Shown: positions 41,360 through 50,189, numbered from the stretch's first letter. The stretch: 64,000 nt of DNA from Bacillota bacterium (GCA_017442785.1 JAFRZB010000033.1:23220-87219); one strand, 5' to 3'. A program made the numbers and translations. The notes: generated from the sequence alone by a model not told the origin.

Positions 41360-42076
41360 ATGCTTAAGATCGAACACCTTACAAAGACCTTCGGTGAAAA
41401 GACCGCCGTTGACGACCTCAGCCTGCACATCCAGCCGGGCGAGATCTACGGCTTCATAGGCCACAACGGCGCAGGAAAGACTACCACTTTAAGAGCGGTG
41501 GCAGGCATCATGAGCTTCGATGCCGGGGAGATCTACATAGACGGCAAGTCCGTAAGGGAGCAGCCCGTGGAGTGCAAGAGAGACCTTGCCTACATACCGG
41601 ACAACCCGGATCTCTACGAGTTCATGACAGGTATCCAGTACCTGAACTTCATAGCGGACATCTTCGGGGTGGACCCGGACACCCGCGCCGAGCGCATACA
41701 CCGCTACGCGGATACCTTCGGGCTGGAAAAGAACCTGGCAAACCCTATCTCCAGCTATTCTCACGGCATGAAACAGAAGCTGGCGGTAATATCCGCCCTG
41801 ATCCACGCGCCTAAGCTCATTTTAATGGACGAACCGTTCGTCGGACTTGACCCCATGGCCAGCCATACCCTCAAGGAGATAATGCGCGGCATCTGCGACG
41901 CAGGAGGAGCGATATTCTTCTCCACCCACGTCCTGGAGGTAGCCGAGAAGCTCTGCGACAAGGTCGCGATAATCAAGAACGGCAGGCTGATAAAGTCCGG
42001 TACCATGGAAGAGGTAAAGGGCGACGATTCCCTTGAGGAAGTCTTCCTGGAGCTTGAGGAGGAGAAAGATGCTTAA
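41360..42076 (+). CDS. ABC transporter ATP-binding protein
   Basis: The 238-residue ATPase has Walker A in GHNGAGKTTTLRAVAG (about residues 34-49), the Q-loop in YIPDNPDLYEFMTG, the signature SYSHGMKQKLAVISALIHAPK, Walker B in LILMDEPFVGLDP and the switch His in FFSTHVLEVAEK. It belongs to the BcrA/CcmA-like exporter class that works with a separate membrane protein. Its partner is the next gene, overlapping by 8 bp. The substrate is unknown; peptides, lipids and drugs are all transported by this class. Confidence 0.93.
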   Translation: MLKIEHLTKTFGEKTAVDDLSLHIQPGEIYGFIGHNGAGKTTTLRAVAGIMSFDAGEIYIDGKSVREQPVECKRDLAYIPDNPDLYEFMTGIQYLNFIADIFGVDPDTRAERIHRYADTFGLEKNLANPISSYSHGMKQKLAVISALIHAPKLILMDEPFVGLDPMASHTLKEIMRGICDAGGAIFFSTHVLEVAEKLCDKVAIIKNGRLIKSGTMEEVKGDDSLEEVFLELEEEKDA

Positions 42077-43679
42077 GACACTGCTTAAAAAGGACTTCCT
42101 TTCCCTTATAAGCGGCATAGTAAACGACCGCAGAAAAGGGCAGAGGCGCTCCGCGGCAGGGGTCGTAGTGCTCTCGCTTATATTCCTGCTGCTGTTCGTA
42201 AGCGTAGCCGCGGCATTCCTGGGCTTTTCGGAGATGATGATAGACACGCTGCTCCCGGACCGCGCGTGGCTCTACATGGCCATGATATTCTGCGGAGGTC
42301 TTATTGCGGGCCTCTTCGGAAGCGTATTTACCACCTACACCACGCTTTATAAGGCAAAGGACAGCCAGATGCTGCTCTGCATGCCTATCCCCCCGAGGAC
42401 GCTGCTGCTCTCCAAGATGGTAACGGTATACCTTATGACCCTGCTGTTTTCAGTCATAAGCACCCTGCCGGGCCTGGTAAACTTCTGGATCAAAATGAAG
42501 TCCTCCGTGGGAACGATACTTCTGGGGATAGCCGCCATGCTGCTTCTGGCGCTCTTTACGGCCGCGCTCTCCTGCATACTCGGATGGCTGGTGGCTCTGG
42601 TTGTAAGGCACATACCCAACAAGAACGCGGGCACTGTCATAGCCACACTGGCGTTCCTGATAGTATACTACGTGTTCTACTTTAAGATCACGTCCATACT
42701 GCAGAACATCATGCTTAACATGTCCTCCATAGAAAAGGGCATCAAAGGCTACGTATACCCGCTGTACAAGCTGGGCCTGGGCGCCGCCGGCGACGGTCTG
42801 TCCCTCCTGATATTCGCAGCCATAAGCATAGCGTTCTTCGCGGTAGTGTACTTTGTGCTCTCAAGGACCTTCCTGGGCATAGTCACCAGGACGGACAAGG
42901 TACGCACAAAGGTCTACACCGCAACAAGAGCCAGGGAGAAGGGATCGTTCGGAGCGCTCCTCGGAAAGGAGTTCCGCCACTTCCTGGGAAGCCCGGCCTA
43001 CATGCTAAACGGAGCTCTGGGCACCCTGCTGATGCCTGTGGCCGCAGTCTTCCTGATCATAAAGGGCGGCGACGTAAGGGGGATCCTTGCGATGCTCCAG
43101 CTGGAAGGCCTGGGCGAGCTTGTAGGCGAGTATCTTCCCCTGATACTGGGCGCCGCCATATGCTTCATCTCTACCATGAACGCGCTCACCGCGCCGTCCA
43201 TATCCCTTGAGGGAAAGACCCTGTGGCTGACGAAGTCCCTGCCGCTGGACACCAGGGCACTGCTCCGCGCAAAGCAGGCTCTGCACCTGCTGCTTACGGT
43301 GATACCGGCTCTGATACTTATCGCGGCCTGCGCCGTAGTATTAAGGCTCTCCGCAGTGCAGATACTGCGCGTTGGTCTGATGTCGATAATATTCATATTC
43401 TTCATAAGCGCGCTTGGGCTTATGGCCAACCTGCTGATGCCCAACCTTAAGTGGAGCAACGAGACCGAGGCCGTAAAGCGCAGCGGAAGCGCCCTGATAT
43501 CCATCTTCGGAAGCTGGGCCGTGATAATAATCCTGGGCGCCCTGTACATCTTCCTGCTCAGGGACAGGATGTCTCCGCTCACCTTCATGAGCATTGCAAC
43601 GGGTGTCTTCCTTGTCGCAACGGTGCTGATGGACCTTTGGATAGAGACCAAGGGAGTGCAGAGGTTCAACGAGCTGTAG
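42069..43679 (+). CDS. ABC-2-like transporter permease
   Basis: The start at 42069 overlaps the ATPase stop and gives 536 residues. About twelve hydrophobic segments are seen, with a large hydrophilic part near residues 285-310 (RTDKVRTKVYTATRAREKGSFGALLGKEFRHFLGSPAYMLNG). The repetition of a KEFRHFLGSP-like cytoplasmic start in the second half, matching LLKKDFLSLISGIVND at the N-terminus, suggests two fused six-helix halves, as in large Clostridial exporters. With the ATPase it forms a full efflux unit. A bidirectional terminator follows. Confidence 0.85.
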   Translation: MLKTLLKKDFLSLISGIVNDRRKGQRRSAAGVVVLSLIFLLLFVSVAAAFLGFSEMMIDTLLPDRAWLYMAMIFCGGLIAGLFGSVFTTYTTLYKAKDSQMLLCMPIPPRTLLLSKMVTVYLMTLLFSVISTLPGLVNFWIKMKSSVGTILLGIAAMLLLALFTAALSCILGWLVALVVRHIPNKNAGTVIATLAFLIVYYVFYFKITSILQNIMLNMSSIEKGIKGYVYPLYKLGLGAAGDGLSLLIFAAISIAFFAVVYFVLSRTFLGIVTRTDKVRTKVYTATRAREKGSFGALLGKEFRHFLGSPAYMLNGALGTLLMPVAAVFLIIKGGDVRGILAMLQLEGLGELVGEYLPLILGAAICFISTMNALTAPSISLEGKTLWLTKSLPLDTRALLRAKQALHLLLTVIPALILIAACAVVLRLSAVQILRVGLMSIIFIFFISALGLMANLLMPNLKWSNETEAVKRSGSALISIFGSWAVIIILGALYIFLLRDRMSPLTFMSIATGVFLVATVLMDLWIETKGVQRFNEL

Positions 43680-43705
43680 AGCCAAAAAGTCTTGAAAAAT
43701 AAAGA

Positions 43706-43750
43706 AAAACGGCGTTGCAACCATTTTTCGGTCGCCGCGCCGTTTTATTA
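43706..43750. terminator. Bidirectional terminator between ABC permease and Cys-repeat lipoprotein
   Basis: AAAACGGCG pairs with CGCCGTTTT around a 23-base loop. A-run and T-run flanks allow termination on both strands. Confidence 0.75.
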
Positions 43751-43758
43751 TGTCCTGT

Positions 43759-44940
43759 TTAGTTTTCTTTGGGCTGCTCGCCTGTGGGGTTTATCACCCT
43801 GGTCTCCGCCGCGCCGCATCTGCTGCACTTGCGGGTCCTCTCTCCTGCCTCTGTGGCGGTAGGCTCCTTGGTGATCTCCCACTCGCTCCAGTCGTGACCG
43901 AGAGCCGGTATGTCCTCCGTCTCAACAGCTCCGCACTTGCTGCAGGTCCTGGTGACGGTCCCCTTGGCGGTGCAGGTGGGCTCCTTCCTGGTCTCCTTAT
44001 AGTCGTGCGGCAGTCCGTAAGCCGCTATGGGCTCGGTGTAGCTGTCGCCGCATCTGCTGCAGGTGTAGGTGGTTACCCCGTCAGCCTCGCAGGTGGGCTT
44101 CCTTGTTACGACAGCCTTATAATCGTGGCCGAGAGCCGGGATCTCCTCGTCAGGCCTGGCGTCGCCGCAGACGGTGCAGACTTCCCTTGTAAGACCGTTC
44201 TCCGTGCAGGTCGCCTTCTTAAGCTCCTGCGTCTCGTAGTGATGCACTCCGGTAGCCGGGATCACCTCCGTATAGGACTCGCCGCAGACGCCGCAGGTGT
44301 AGGTGCGCTCGCCTGGCTCCACGCAGGTGGCCGGCTTGGTGACGGCGGACTCGTAGGCGTGGACTCCCGTAGCCGGGATCACCTCCGTATAGGACTCTCC
44401 GCAGACCGCGCAGGTATAGGTCTTTTCGCCCTCGTGGATGCAGTTGGCCGGCTTGGTGACGCTCTCTACGTATTTGTGGACTCCGGTGGCCGGGATTATA
44501 TCCTCGTACTCGGTGTCGCAGTTGATGCACTTGTAGATGTAAGCTCCGTCATCCTTGCAGGTGGCAGGCTTTACCTCCTTCTCCGCGAACATGTGGTTGC
44601 CCGTTGCGGGGATCACCTGGGTGTAGCTCTTGCCGCATACGGTGCAGGTGTAAGTCATCTCGCCTTCCTTGTCGCAGGTGGCTTCCTTGGTGGTTACGGC
44701 CTTGTAATCGTGCTCCTCGGCCTTGGGCAGCTTCTTGGTGTAGCTGTCGCCGCAGCCGTAGCAGGTGTATACCGCCTCTCCCTCCGACTGGCAGGTGGGC
44801 TTTACCGTTATCTTCTCTATGTAATTGTGCTTGTGGGCATGGTTCTCGTTGTTGTTCCTGCCGCACGCTCCCGTCACAAGCAGCACAGCAGCTGCCAGCA
44901 CCAGGACCAGCGCGACACGAACTATCTTCTTTATATCCAT
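43759..44940 (-). CDS. Lipoprotein with nine Cys-rich zinc-ribbon-like repeats
   Basis: The 393-residue protein has a lipoprotein signal peptide (LLVTGACGRNN, Cys26 lipidated). After this come nine repeats of 37-40 residues. Each begins with H-[DKY]-Y, contains TC in a KPATC-like stretch, a YTC-x-x-CG pair, and ends with SYTEVIPATG. The TCxxxG and CxxC arrangement resembles small zinc ribbons. Repeats 4 and 5 are nearly identical in DNA, showing recent expansion, and repeat 9 has lost one Cys. It is an extracellular surface protein of unknown ligand. AAAGGAGG precedes the ATG, 45 bp after the SDR gene. Confidence 0.85.
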   Translation of the reverse strand: MDIKKIVRVALVLVLAAAVLLVTGACGRNNNENHAHKHNYIEKITVKPTCQSEGEAVYTCYGCGDSYTKKLPKAEEHDYKAVTTKEATCDKEGEMTYTCTVCGKSYTQVIPATGNHMFAEKEVKPATCKDDGAYIYKCINCDTEYEDIIPATGVHKYVESVTKPANCIHEGEKTYTCAVCGESYTEVIPATGVHAYESAVTKPATCVEPGERTYTCGVCGESYTEVIPATGVHHYETQELKKATCTENGLTREVCTVCGDARPDEEIPALGHDYKAVVTRKPTCEADGVTTYTCSRCGDSYTEPIAAYGLPHDYKETRKEPTCTAKGTVTRTCSKCGAVETEDIPALGHDWSEWEITKEPTATEAGERTRKCSRCGAAETRVINPTGEQPKEN

Positions 44941-44985
44941 GTCTGCCTCCTTTCTCCGCGCGCCATTAAAGGCCCGCGGGGCTTT

Positions 44986-45813
44986 CTATCTTCCGGGAAG
45001 CACCGGAAGGTACATCTTCCCGAGGATCCACTGCTTTAAACGGTCCGGCAGGAACCTCAGGATGAACATCAGCGCCTTGTACTCGAAGCCTATCGCAACG
45101 CGGGGCGGCGGGTTTTTCTTGCCCGCCAGCTTAAGGGCAACGGCGGCCACGGTATCCGGGCTCTTGCCGCCCTGTTCGTCCCTGGCCATCTTCTCCACGC
45201 TGTCGATAACGGACTTGTAGTACGGAGATCCTTCCTTTGTATAGGTCTTTCTTGCGGCTGTAAAACCGGTCTTGGTGTCTCCCGGCTCTATTATCACCGC
45301 TCTTACCCCGAAGGGCTTCATCTCCATAGCCACGGTCTCCACGTAGGCCTCCAGAGCGTATTTGCTGGACGAGTAGTGTCCCTGCATGGGGATGGGCACC
45401 TTTCCTGCTATGGAACCGACCACTATGAACAGTCCCTTGCCCTGCTCCCTCATCCTGGGGAGCACCTTGCTGCCCACGGTAAGGGTGCCGAAGTAGTTGG
45501 TCTCCATCTGGGCCCTTATGAGGTCCAGCGGCATCTCCTCGGCGGCGCCGGCAATGCCCATGCCTGCCGCAAGGAATGCAATGTCCACGCTCTCCATGGC
45601 GCTTACTACGCTCTCTACGGACGCCGCGTCGGAGACGTTCATGCGCCTGTAGGTTATGGATCCGCCTCCCGGCATCTCCACTGTTTTCTCCTCGCAGCTC
45701 CTGGATACAGCTACCACGCTGCAGCCCTCAGCCGCGAATGCCTTGGCAACGGCTTCGCCTATCCCGCGGGACGCGCCCGTCACCAGAACGTTTTTTCCGT
45801 ATATGTTGTTCAT
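44986..45813 (-). CDS. Short-chain dehydrogenase/reductase
   Basis: From the ATG at 45813 (GAGGCGG site) the protein is 275 residues. The NAD(P) motif VLVTGASRGIGEAVAKAFAA is at the N-terminus, NVSD near residue 65, the catalytic Ser in VGSIAGKV and the Tyr-Lys pair in HYSSSKYALEAY. PGDTKTGF follows in the cofactor region. The C-terminal extension (about 225-275, RVAIGFEYKALMFILRFLPDRLKQWILGKMY) is amphipathic and may bind membranes, as in the lipid-acting SDR group. The substrate is unknown. It is the first gene of a two-gene unit with the Cys-repeat lipoprotein. Confidence 0.88.
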   Translation of the reverse strand: MNNIYGKNVLVTGASRGIGEAVAKAFAAEGCSVVAVSRSCEEKTVEMPGGGSITYRRMNVSDAASVESVVSAMESVDIAFLAAGMGIAGAAEEMPLDLIRAQMETNYFGTLTVGSKVLPRMREQGKGLFIVVGSIAGKVPIPMQGHYSSSKYALEAYVETVAMEMKPFGVRAVIIEPGDTKTGFTAARKTYTKEGSPYYKSVIDSVEKMARDEQGGKSPDTVAAVALKLAGKKNPPPRVAIGFEYKALMFILRFLPDRLKQWILGKMYLPVLPGR

Positions 45814-46023
45814 GTCCGCCTCTTTTTTTGATGCTACAGTATACCACAATTATATTGAATTACAATGAATTTGCAAGTTTTTGAGGCTTTTTTGCGCCCA
45901 AACTGAAATTCAGTTGCTGAAATCGGCTGTTTTTGGCTCAATTTTGTATCCGGACCCCATTCCATTTTGTCAATACTTGTGGTAAAATACTAATTCATAA
46001 TATCGAATGAAAGGAGTCCGGAC
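45814..46023. promoter_or_regulatory. Intergenic region with GCAACTG-type palindrome and citrate synthase promoter
   Basis: The 210-bp gap is AT-rich. A palindrome AACTGAAATTCAGTT lies at 45901-45915, one of the recurrent copies. TGGTAAAAT at 45980-45988 is a plausible extended -10 for citrate synthase, whose AAAGGAG ribosome site is at 46010-46016. Confidence 0.45.
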
Positions 46024-47373
46024 ATGAGCATACCTACATTTAAGGAATACGCGGAAGAAAACTTCACCCTCTGCGAAAAGAGGATCCCGGACGAACTCTA
46101 TAAAAAATACAACGTCTACAGGGGTCTGAGGGACGAGAACGGAAAAGGCGTAATGGCGGGAATCACCAACGTCTCCACCATCTACGGAAAAAAGGTGGTG
46201 GACGGCAAGGAGGTCCCGGCGGACGGCATACTCCTCTACAGAGGCTACGCCCTGCAGGATCTGGTAAAGGGCCAGAGCCTTAAGGAGCACAGGCTCTCCG
46301 AGGAATGCGCCTACCTGCTGCTGTTCGGCGAGCTCCCCACCAGAGCCCAGCTGGACGAGTTCACCAAGGTCCTGGCAAACGGAAGGACTCTGCCTACGAA
46401 CTTCAACAGGGACGTAATAATGAAGGCGCCCAGCGGAGACGTAATGAACTCCATAATAAGGAGCGTGCTTACCCTCGCTTCCTACGACAAGGACGCCCTG
46501 GATAACTCCCTGAACAACGTGCTTCGCCAGAGCCTGATGCTCATAAGCACCATGCCCATGCTGGCGGTCTACGCCTACCACGCGTGCAACCACTACATCA
46601 AAGGCGGGAGCCTCATAATCCACAGACCGGATCCGGAGCTTACCTGGGCGGAGAACCTTCTTATGATGCTGCGTCCGGACAAGCAGTTCACCGAGCTTGA
46701 GGCAAGGGTCCTGGATCTGGCGCTGGTGCTGCAGATGGAGCACGGCGGAGGTAACAACTCCACCTTCACCACCCACGTGGTCACCTCCACGGGCTCCGAC
46801 ACCTACTCCACCATAGCTGCGGCGCTTGCTTCCCTTAAGGGGCCCAAGCACGGCGGCGCCAACCTGAAGGTGGTAGGCATGATGGACGACATAAAGAGGC
46901 ACGTAAGGGACATAAGGGACGAGGACGAGGTAGCGGCCTATCTCGGCAAGATACTCGACGGAGAGGCCTTCGACCACGCCGGCCTTATATACGGCCTTGG
47001 GCACGCGGTATACTCCCTGTCCGACCCCCGTTTCCTGGTATTCGAGTCCTTCGTGGAAAATCTTGCAAAGGAAAAGGGCATGTCCTCAGAATATGCTCTC
47101 TACAAATCCGTGGAGAAGCTCGGACAGAACCTCATATGCGAGCGCAGAAAGATATTCAAGGGCGTTTGCCCCAACGTAGACTTCTTAAGCGGCTTCGTGT
47201 ACAGGATGCTGGGTATACCGGATGAGATGTTCACCCCGATATTCGCCATAGGAAGGATAGCCGGCTGGAGCGCCCACCGCATGGAGGAGCTCTACAACAA
47301 CAGGAAGATCATCCGTCCGGCCTTCAAGAGCATCATGGATGAGCGTCCGTACATTCAGCTGGACGATAGATAA
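46024..47373 (+). CDS. Citrate synthase family protein
   Basis: This 449-residue protein has the catalytic residues of citrate synthases in order: His in QMEHGGGNNSTFT, His in YGLGHAVYSLSDPR, and Asp in GVCPNVDFLSGF. The region ADGILLYRGYALQDLVKG at the N-terminal side is typical. It condenses acetyl-CoA with oxaloacetate, or propionyl-CoA for methylcitrate synthases; the sequence does not decide which. Compared with standard enzymes it has an N-terminal extension of about 35 residues, common in Clostridia. No aconitase or isocitrate dehydrogenase gene is adjacent. Confidence 0.93.
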   Translation: MSIPTFKEYAEENFTLCEKRIPDELYKKYNVYRGLRDENGKGVMAGITNVSTIYGKKVVDGKEVPADGILLYRGYALQDLVKGQSLKEHRLSEECAYLLLFGELPTRAQLDEFTKVLANGRTLPTNFNRDVIMKAPSGDVMNSIIRSVLTLASYDKDALDNSLNNVLRQSLMLISTMPMLAVYAYHACNHYIKGGSLIIHRPDPELTWAENLLMMLRPDKQFTELEARVLDLALVLQMEHGGGNNSTFTTHVVTSTGSDTYSTIAAALASLKGPKHGGANLKVVGMMDDIKRHVRDIRDEDEVAAYLGKILDGEAFDHAGLIYGLGHAVYSLSDPRFLVFESFVENLAKEKGMSSEYALYKSVEKLGQNLICERRKIFKGVCPNVDFLSGFVYRMLGIPDEMFTPIFAIGRIAGWSAHRMEELYNNRKIIRPAFKSIMDERPYIQLDDR

Positions 47374-47384
47374 ATATATTAGAC

Positions 47385-48503
47385 TTATATGACCCTCACT
47401 TCGTCACCCTCGACAGTAAAGTGGGGGTCTATCTTCTGATCCAGGGTTATGGAGGTCATGTAATCCGCTATCTCCTTAAACTCCGGGTCGCAGGCCTTGA
47501 CGAAGCGCGGGATATTGTCGTCCGAGAGCTTTACCGGAAGGAAGCTCACGCGCTTAATCTTTTTATCCTCTATTACGCACTTTACCGCCATGGACTTGTA
47601 GGAATCCTCGGGCATTGTCTTCTTTTTCTTTCCCATGTCCGGGTTTAGCGCGGCTATGTCCTGGTGGGACCTGGAATCCCGAAGGTCCCCCTTGCCCTCG
47701 AAGAACTTCTCCGGTCCTTCCAGCCCGAAGTTGGCCATGCCGTAGATTATCGCCTTGCCCTTATAGACCTCTATGGGCTTTAAGATGTGCTCGTGGTGGC
47801 CTATTATAATGTCCGCCCCGGCGTCTATGGCAAAGCGCGCGGCGTACTTCTGGTAGTACGCTATTACCGCCGGTATGAAATGTATGCCCCAGTGGAAGGA
47901 TACCATCAGTATGTCCACCTGCGGGCGCAGCGCGGCAATGTCCGAGAGCATGTTGTCAAGGTCGTCCGGGTGCGGGAAGGAGAACATCCTCACCGGTGTC
48001 TCAGGCTGGTCGTGCTCCTTGGGAACGTACGCGGTGACGGCCCTTAAGGGGTTCGCCCCGGGCCGCTCCTCGTTGGCCCAGTAGTCCTGGGGGAGTATGG
48101 AGCAGTAGGCAAGGAAGCCTATCCTTGTGCCGTCGTCCAGGGTCTTTATTACGGGCTTTCTGGCGTCAGCAAGGTCCTTTCCTGCGCCCACGCAGGCCAT
48201 TCCGTGTTCATTTATGAACCTTATCGTATCGAAGAACGCCGGCCTTCCCCAGTCCATGCAGTGGTTTGTGGCAAAGGATATGACGTCGTAGCCGGCGCGT
48301 TCTATGGCCTCCGCCATCCGGGGCCTGCAGCGCATTGGAAGCCTCGGCTGGCAGGCAGGGGTGCCGCTTGCCGCTATGCAGGGCTCAAGCTGCCCGAAAA
48401 CAAGGTCCGCGCCCAAGAGCACGTCCTTTACCTGAGCGAACATCTCGTCCGGATCCTCCCTGTTGGGGCCTATGTCTCCGGTGGCTATGAAGATCTTTTC
48501 CAT
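47385..48503 (-). CDS. CapA-family metallophosphatase-like protein
   Basis: The start at 48503 has AAAGGAG upstream and gives 372 residues. Motifs of the poly-gamma-glutamate capsule CapA family are IFIATGDIGPNREDP, YDVISFATNHCMDWG, VDILMVSFHWGIHF and ADIIIGHHEHILKPIEVYKGKAIIYGMANF, which supply metal ligands. Unlike many CapA proteins it has no signal peptide or membrane helix, so it is cytoplasmic. CapA proteins are required for polyglutamate capsules in bacilli, but no capB or capC is nearby; the enzymatic role here is open. Confidence 0.85.
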   Translation of the reverse strand: MEKIFIATGDIGPNREDPDEMFAQVKDVLLGADLVFGQLEPCIAASGTPACQPRLPMRCRPRMAEAIERAGYDVISFATNHCMDWGRPAFFDTIRFINEHGMACVGAGKDLADARKPVIKTLDDGTRIGFLAYCSILPQDYWANEERPGANPLRAVTAYVPKEHDQPETPVRMFSFPHPDDLDNMLSDIAALRPQVDILMVSFHWGIHFIPAVIAYYQKYAARFAIDAGADIIIGHHEHILKPIEVYKGKAIIYGMANFGLEGPEKFFEGKGDLRDSRSHQDIAALNPDMGKKKKTMPEDSYKSMAVKCVIEDKKIKRVSFLPVKLSDDNIPRFVKACDPEFKEIADYMTSITLDQKIDPHFTVEGDEVRVI

Positions 48504-48595
48504 GATGTCTCCTTTCTGCGTCCGAATCAACCCTTCCTTTTGAATTATACCAAAACCAGAGATTCCATTCTATACAATAAACGTATCTTACAACA

Positions 48596-48634
48596 ATACA
48601 AAAAGCCGCCCCCTTATCAATCCTGGAGGCGGCT
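48596..48634 (-). terminator. Terminator of the 48645-48992 gene
   Basis: On the minus strand AGCCGCC pairs with GGCGGCT, with extra pairing inside, and TTTTTG follows. It lies about 10 bp after the stop codon. Confidence 0.7.
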
Positions 48635-48644
48635 GGTTTGTTGT

Positions 48645-48992
48645 TTAAATATCCGGGAACCTGATGAGTTTTGGGCCATCAGTGCCCTGAAGCAAAATGT
48701 CCGCGCCGATATCTAAAAGATTTAATTCCCTTATTCTTCTTCTGAAATACACGGACGGCAGGTCCAGCTGACTGTTCCGCCATAGACAGATCATGGTCCT
48801 GATCTTTTCGGGATCCGATGCTGCAAGCTGCTTGATAAAGCTGTCTTCATCACTGTGATCGCCTGAAAACACCGAGTGGTTACAGCAAAACTTAACTGCT
48901 CCGGATGACAGCACGGCACATATCACCTGGTCTGCATTATTGTCTTCTATCAGTTGCTGCTTTGCTTCTGTCAGTATTTCACCGAATCTCAT
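48645..48992 (-). CDS. Hypothetical protein divergent from LysR regulator
   Basis: The 115-residue soluble protein begins MRFGEILTEAKQQLIEDNNA and contains four cysteines (VICAVLS, KFCCNH, MICLWR). No family is recognised. Helical stretches at both ends and the middle LPSVYFRRRIRELNLLDIG suggest a compact domain. Its codon use is more AT-rich than its neighbours, matching the LysR gene with which it shares a 174-bp divergent promoter region. It may be the LysR target, but that is inference from position only. Confidence 0.6.
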   Translation of the reverse strand: MRFGEILTEAKQQLIEDNNADQVICAVLSSGAVKFCCNHSVFSGDHSDEDSFIKQLAASDPEKIRTMICLWRNSQLDLPSVYFRRRIRELNLLDIGADILLQGTDGPKLIRFPDI

Positions 48993-49166
48993 TTGTCCTC
49001 CATTCTTACTCTAGAACTAACTTATTATCCAAAGGCGCCTTCTGTAGATAATGATAGCATTGCGGATCGTCCCTGTATAATAGTTTTTCTGCATGAAAAC
49101 AATACATTTATTATATCTTATGATATTATATGTGTGTAGACCATAACATGATCATCAGGTAACAAA

Positions 49167-50036
49167 GTGGAACTCGATAACCTAAGGAACTTTATAAAAG
49201 TAGCGGATTCCAGAAATATCACGAAAGCCGCAGAACAACTTCATTTATCACAACCAACGCTTTCCAGACAGATACGATCGCTGGAAGACATGCTTGGGAA
49301 GCCTTTGTTCGAACGATCTTTTCATAAGCTTTCTCTTACTGCTGAGGGCGCGATCTTTTATACACGCGCAAAAGAAATAGTACAGCTGGTCAACAGATCT
49401 GTATCAGAGGTCTCGAATAAAGGCTCGGGGCACCTTACTATTGCCTCTGCATTCGGCGCTCAACCAGCCGGCTTTGACATTCTTATAGAAAGCTTCATGT
49501 CTACCTGCCCTGACATTACGATTACAATGCAAAACGGAACGGACTGTGAGATAACAAACATCCTGGGCAGCAAGGCTGCTGATATTATTTGCTGTGCCGG
49601 AATCCAGTGCAACACTATTGAAAAAATCGACACACATTATCACAGGGTCCTTGGCGTCCTGATGCGTGAAGGTGATCGGCAAAGCAACAACAGTTCGATC
49701 AGCCTTGAGGATCTCTCAAAGTCAAGGCTGATGTGCCCGGACGGAGTTGGATCAAACACTGCAGCAGCAAAACTGCTGTCTGTTCTATTGCCCGGATCGA
49801 TCTGTGTGAGATATGATGACCCTGGATCAGTCTTTAGTTGGATCTCCAAAGATTCTTTATATCTGGTAGGATATGAATACTTAATAAAAAAACCGGGCGC
49901 AGCAGGGGTCTGCTTCCGGCCAATAGATACCTTGGAACCTGACGATATATTTATATACAGAACATCATCAGTAGATAATCCTGCTGCTGACATGCTGATG
50001 CAATTCCTGTCATCCTTTTACGCCCTTGATCCTTGA
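49167..50036 (+). CDS. LysR-family transcriptional regulator
   Basis: The gene starts with GTG at 49167 behind an AGGT site and encodes 289 residues. The winged helix-turn-helix is MELDNLRNFIKVADSRNITKAAEQLHLSQPTLSRQIRSLEDMLGKPLFERSF (residues 1-52). The effector-binding domain follows from about residue 90 and has two halves, GHLTIASAFGAQPAGFDILIESF and MCPDGVGSNTAAAKLL. LysR proteins bind small acids or aromatic compounds and control divergent genes, here the 115-residue hypothetical. The gene is more AT-rich than its flanks, suggesting transfer. Confidence 0.9.
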   Translation: MELDNLRNFIKVADSRNITKAAEQLHLSQPTLSRQIRSLEDMLGKPLFERSFHKLSLTAEGAIFYTRAKEIVQLVNRSVSEVSNKGSGHLTIASAFGAQPAGFDILIESFMSTCPDITITMQNGTDCEITNILGSKAADIICCAGIQCNTIEKIDTHYHRVLGVLMREGDRQSNNSSISLEDLSKSRLMCPDGVGSNTAAAKLLSVLLPGSICVRYDDPGSVFSWISKDSLYLVGYEYLIKKPGAAGVCFRPIDTLEPDDIFIYRTSSVDNPAADMLMQFLSSFYALDP

Positions 50037-50189
50037 GGGCGCATTTCTGCTCCCGTTATACTTTTCGCCCCTTAAAACACAGTCATATACAATATTGATG
50101 ACGTCTATCTCCCTGGCGTCTTTGAACTCCGCCAGCGGAAAATCCTCTCCGAACATGTCTTTATATTGAAATAACAGCACTTCCAGCAT
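50010..50189 (-). CDS. Small hypothetical protein (59 aa)
   Basis: A complete short frame runs from ATG 50189 to TGA 50010, with AAGGAG six bases upstream. The product MLEVLLFQYKDMFGEDFPLA continues into EFKDAREIDVINIVYDCVLRG and ends KGVKG. The layout (QYKxMFGEDFPL, then a helix with IxIVYDC) resembles small Clostridial proteins I have seen near defence and mobile regions, but no function is known. It overlaps the 3' end of the LysR gene by 27 bp and is read in the opposite direction. Confidence 0.6.
   Translation of the reverse strand: MLEVLLFQYKDMFGEDFPLAEFKDAREIDVINIVYDCVLRGEKYNGSRNAPSRIKGVKG

Noticed and set aside
43759-44940. Regular DNA repeats resembling a CRISPR array
   Set aside because: The period is about 115 bp, the frame is open throughout and the repeats encode Cys-rich protein units, so it is a repeat-coding gene.
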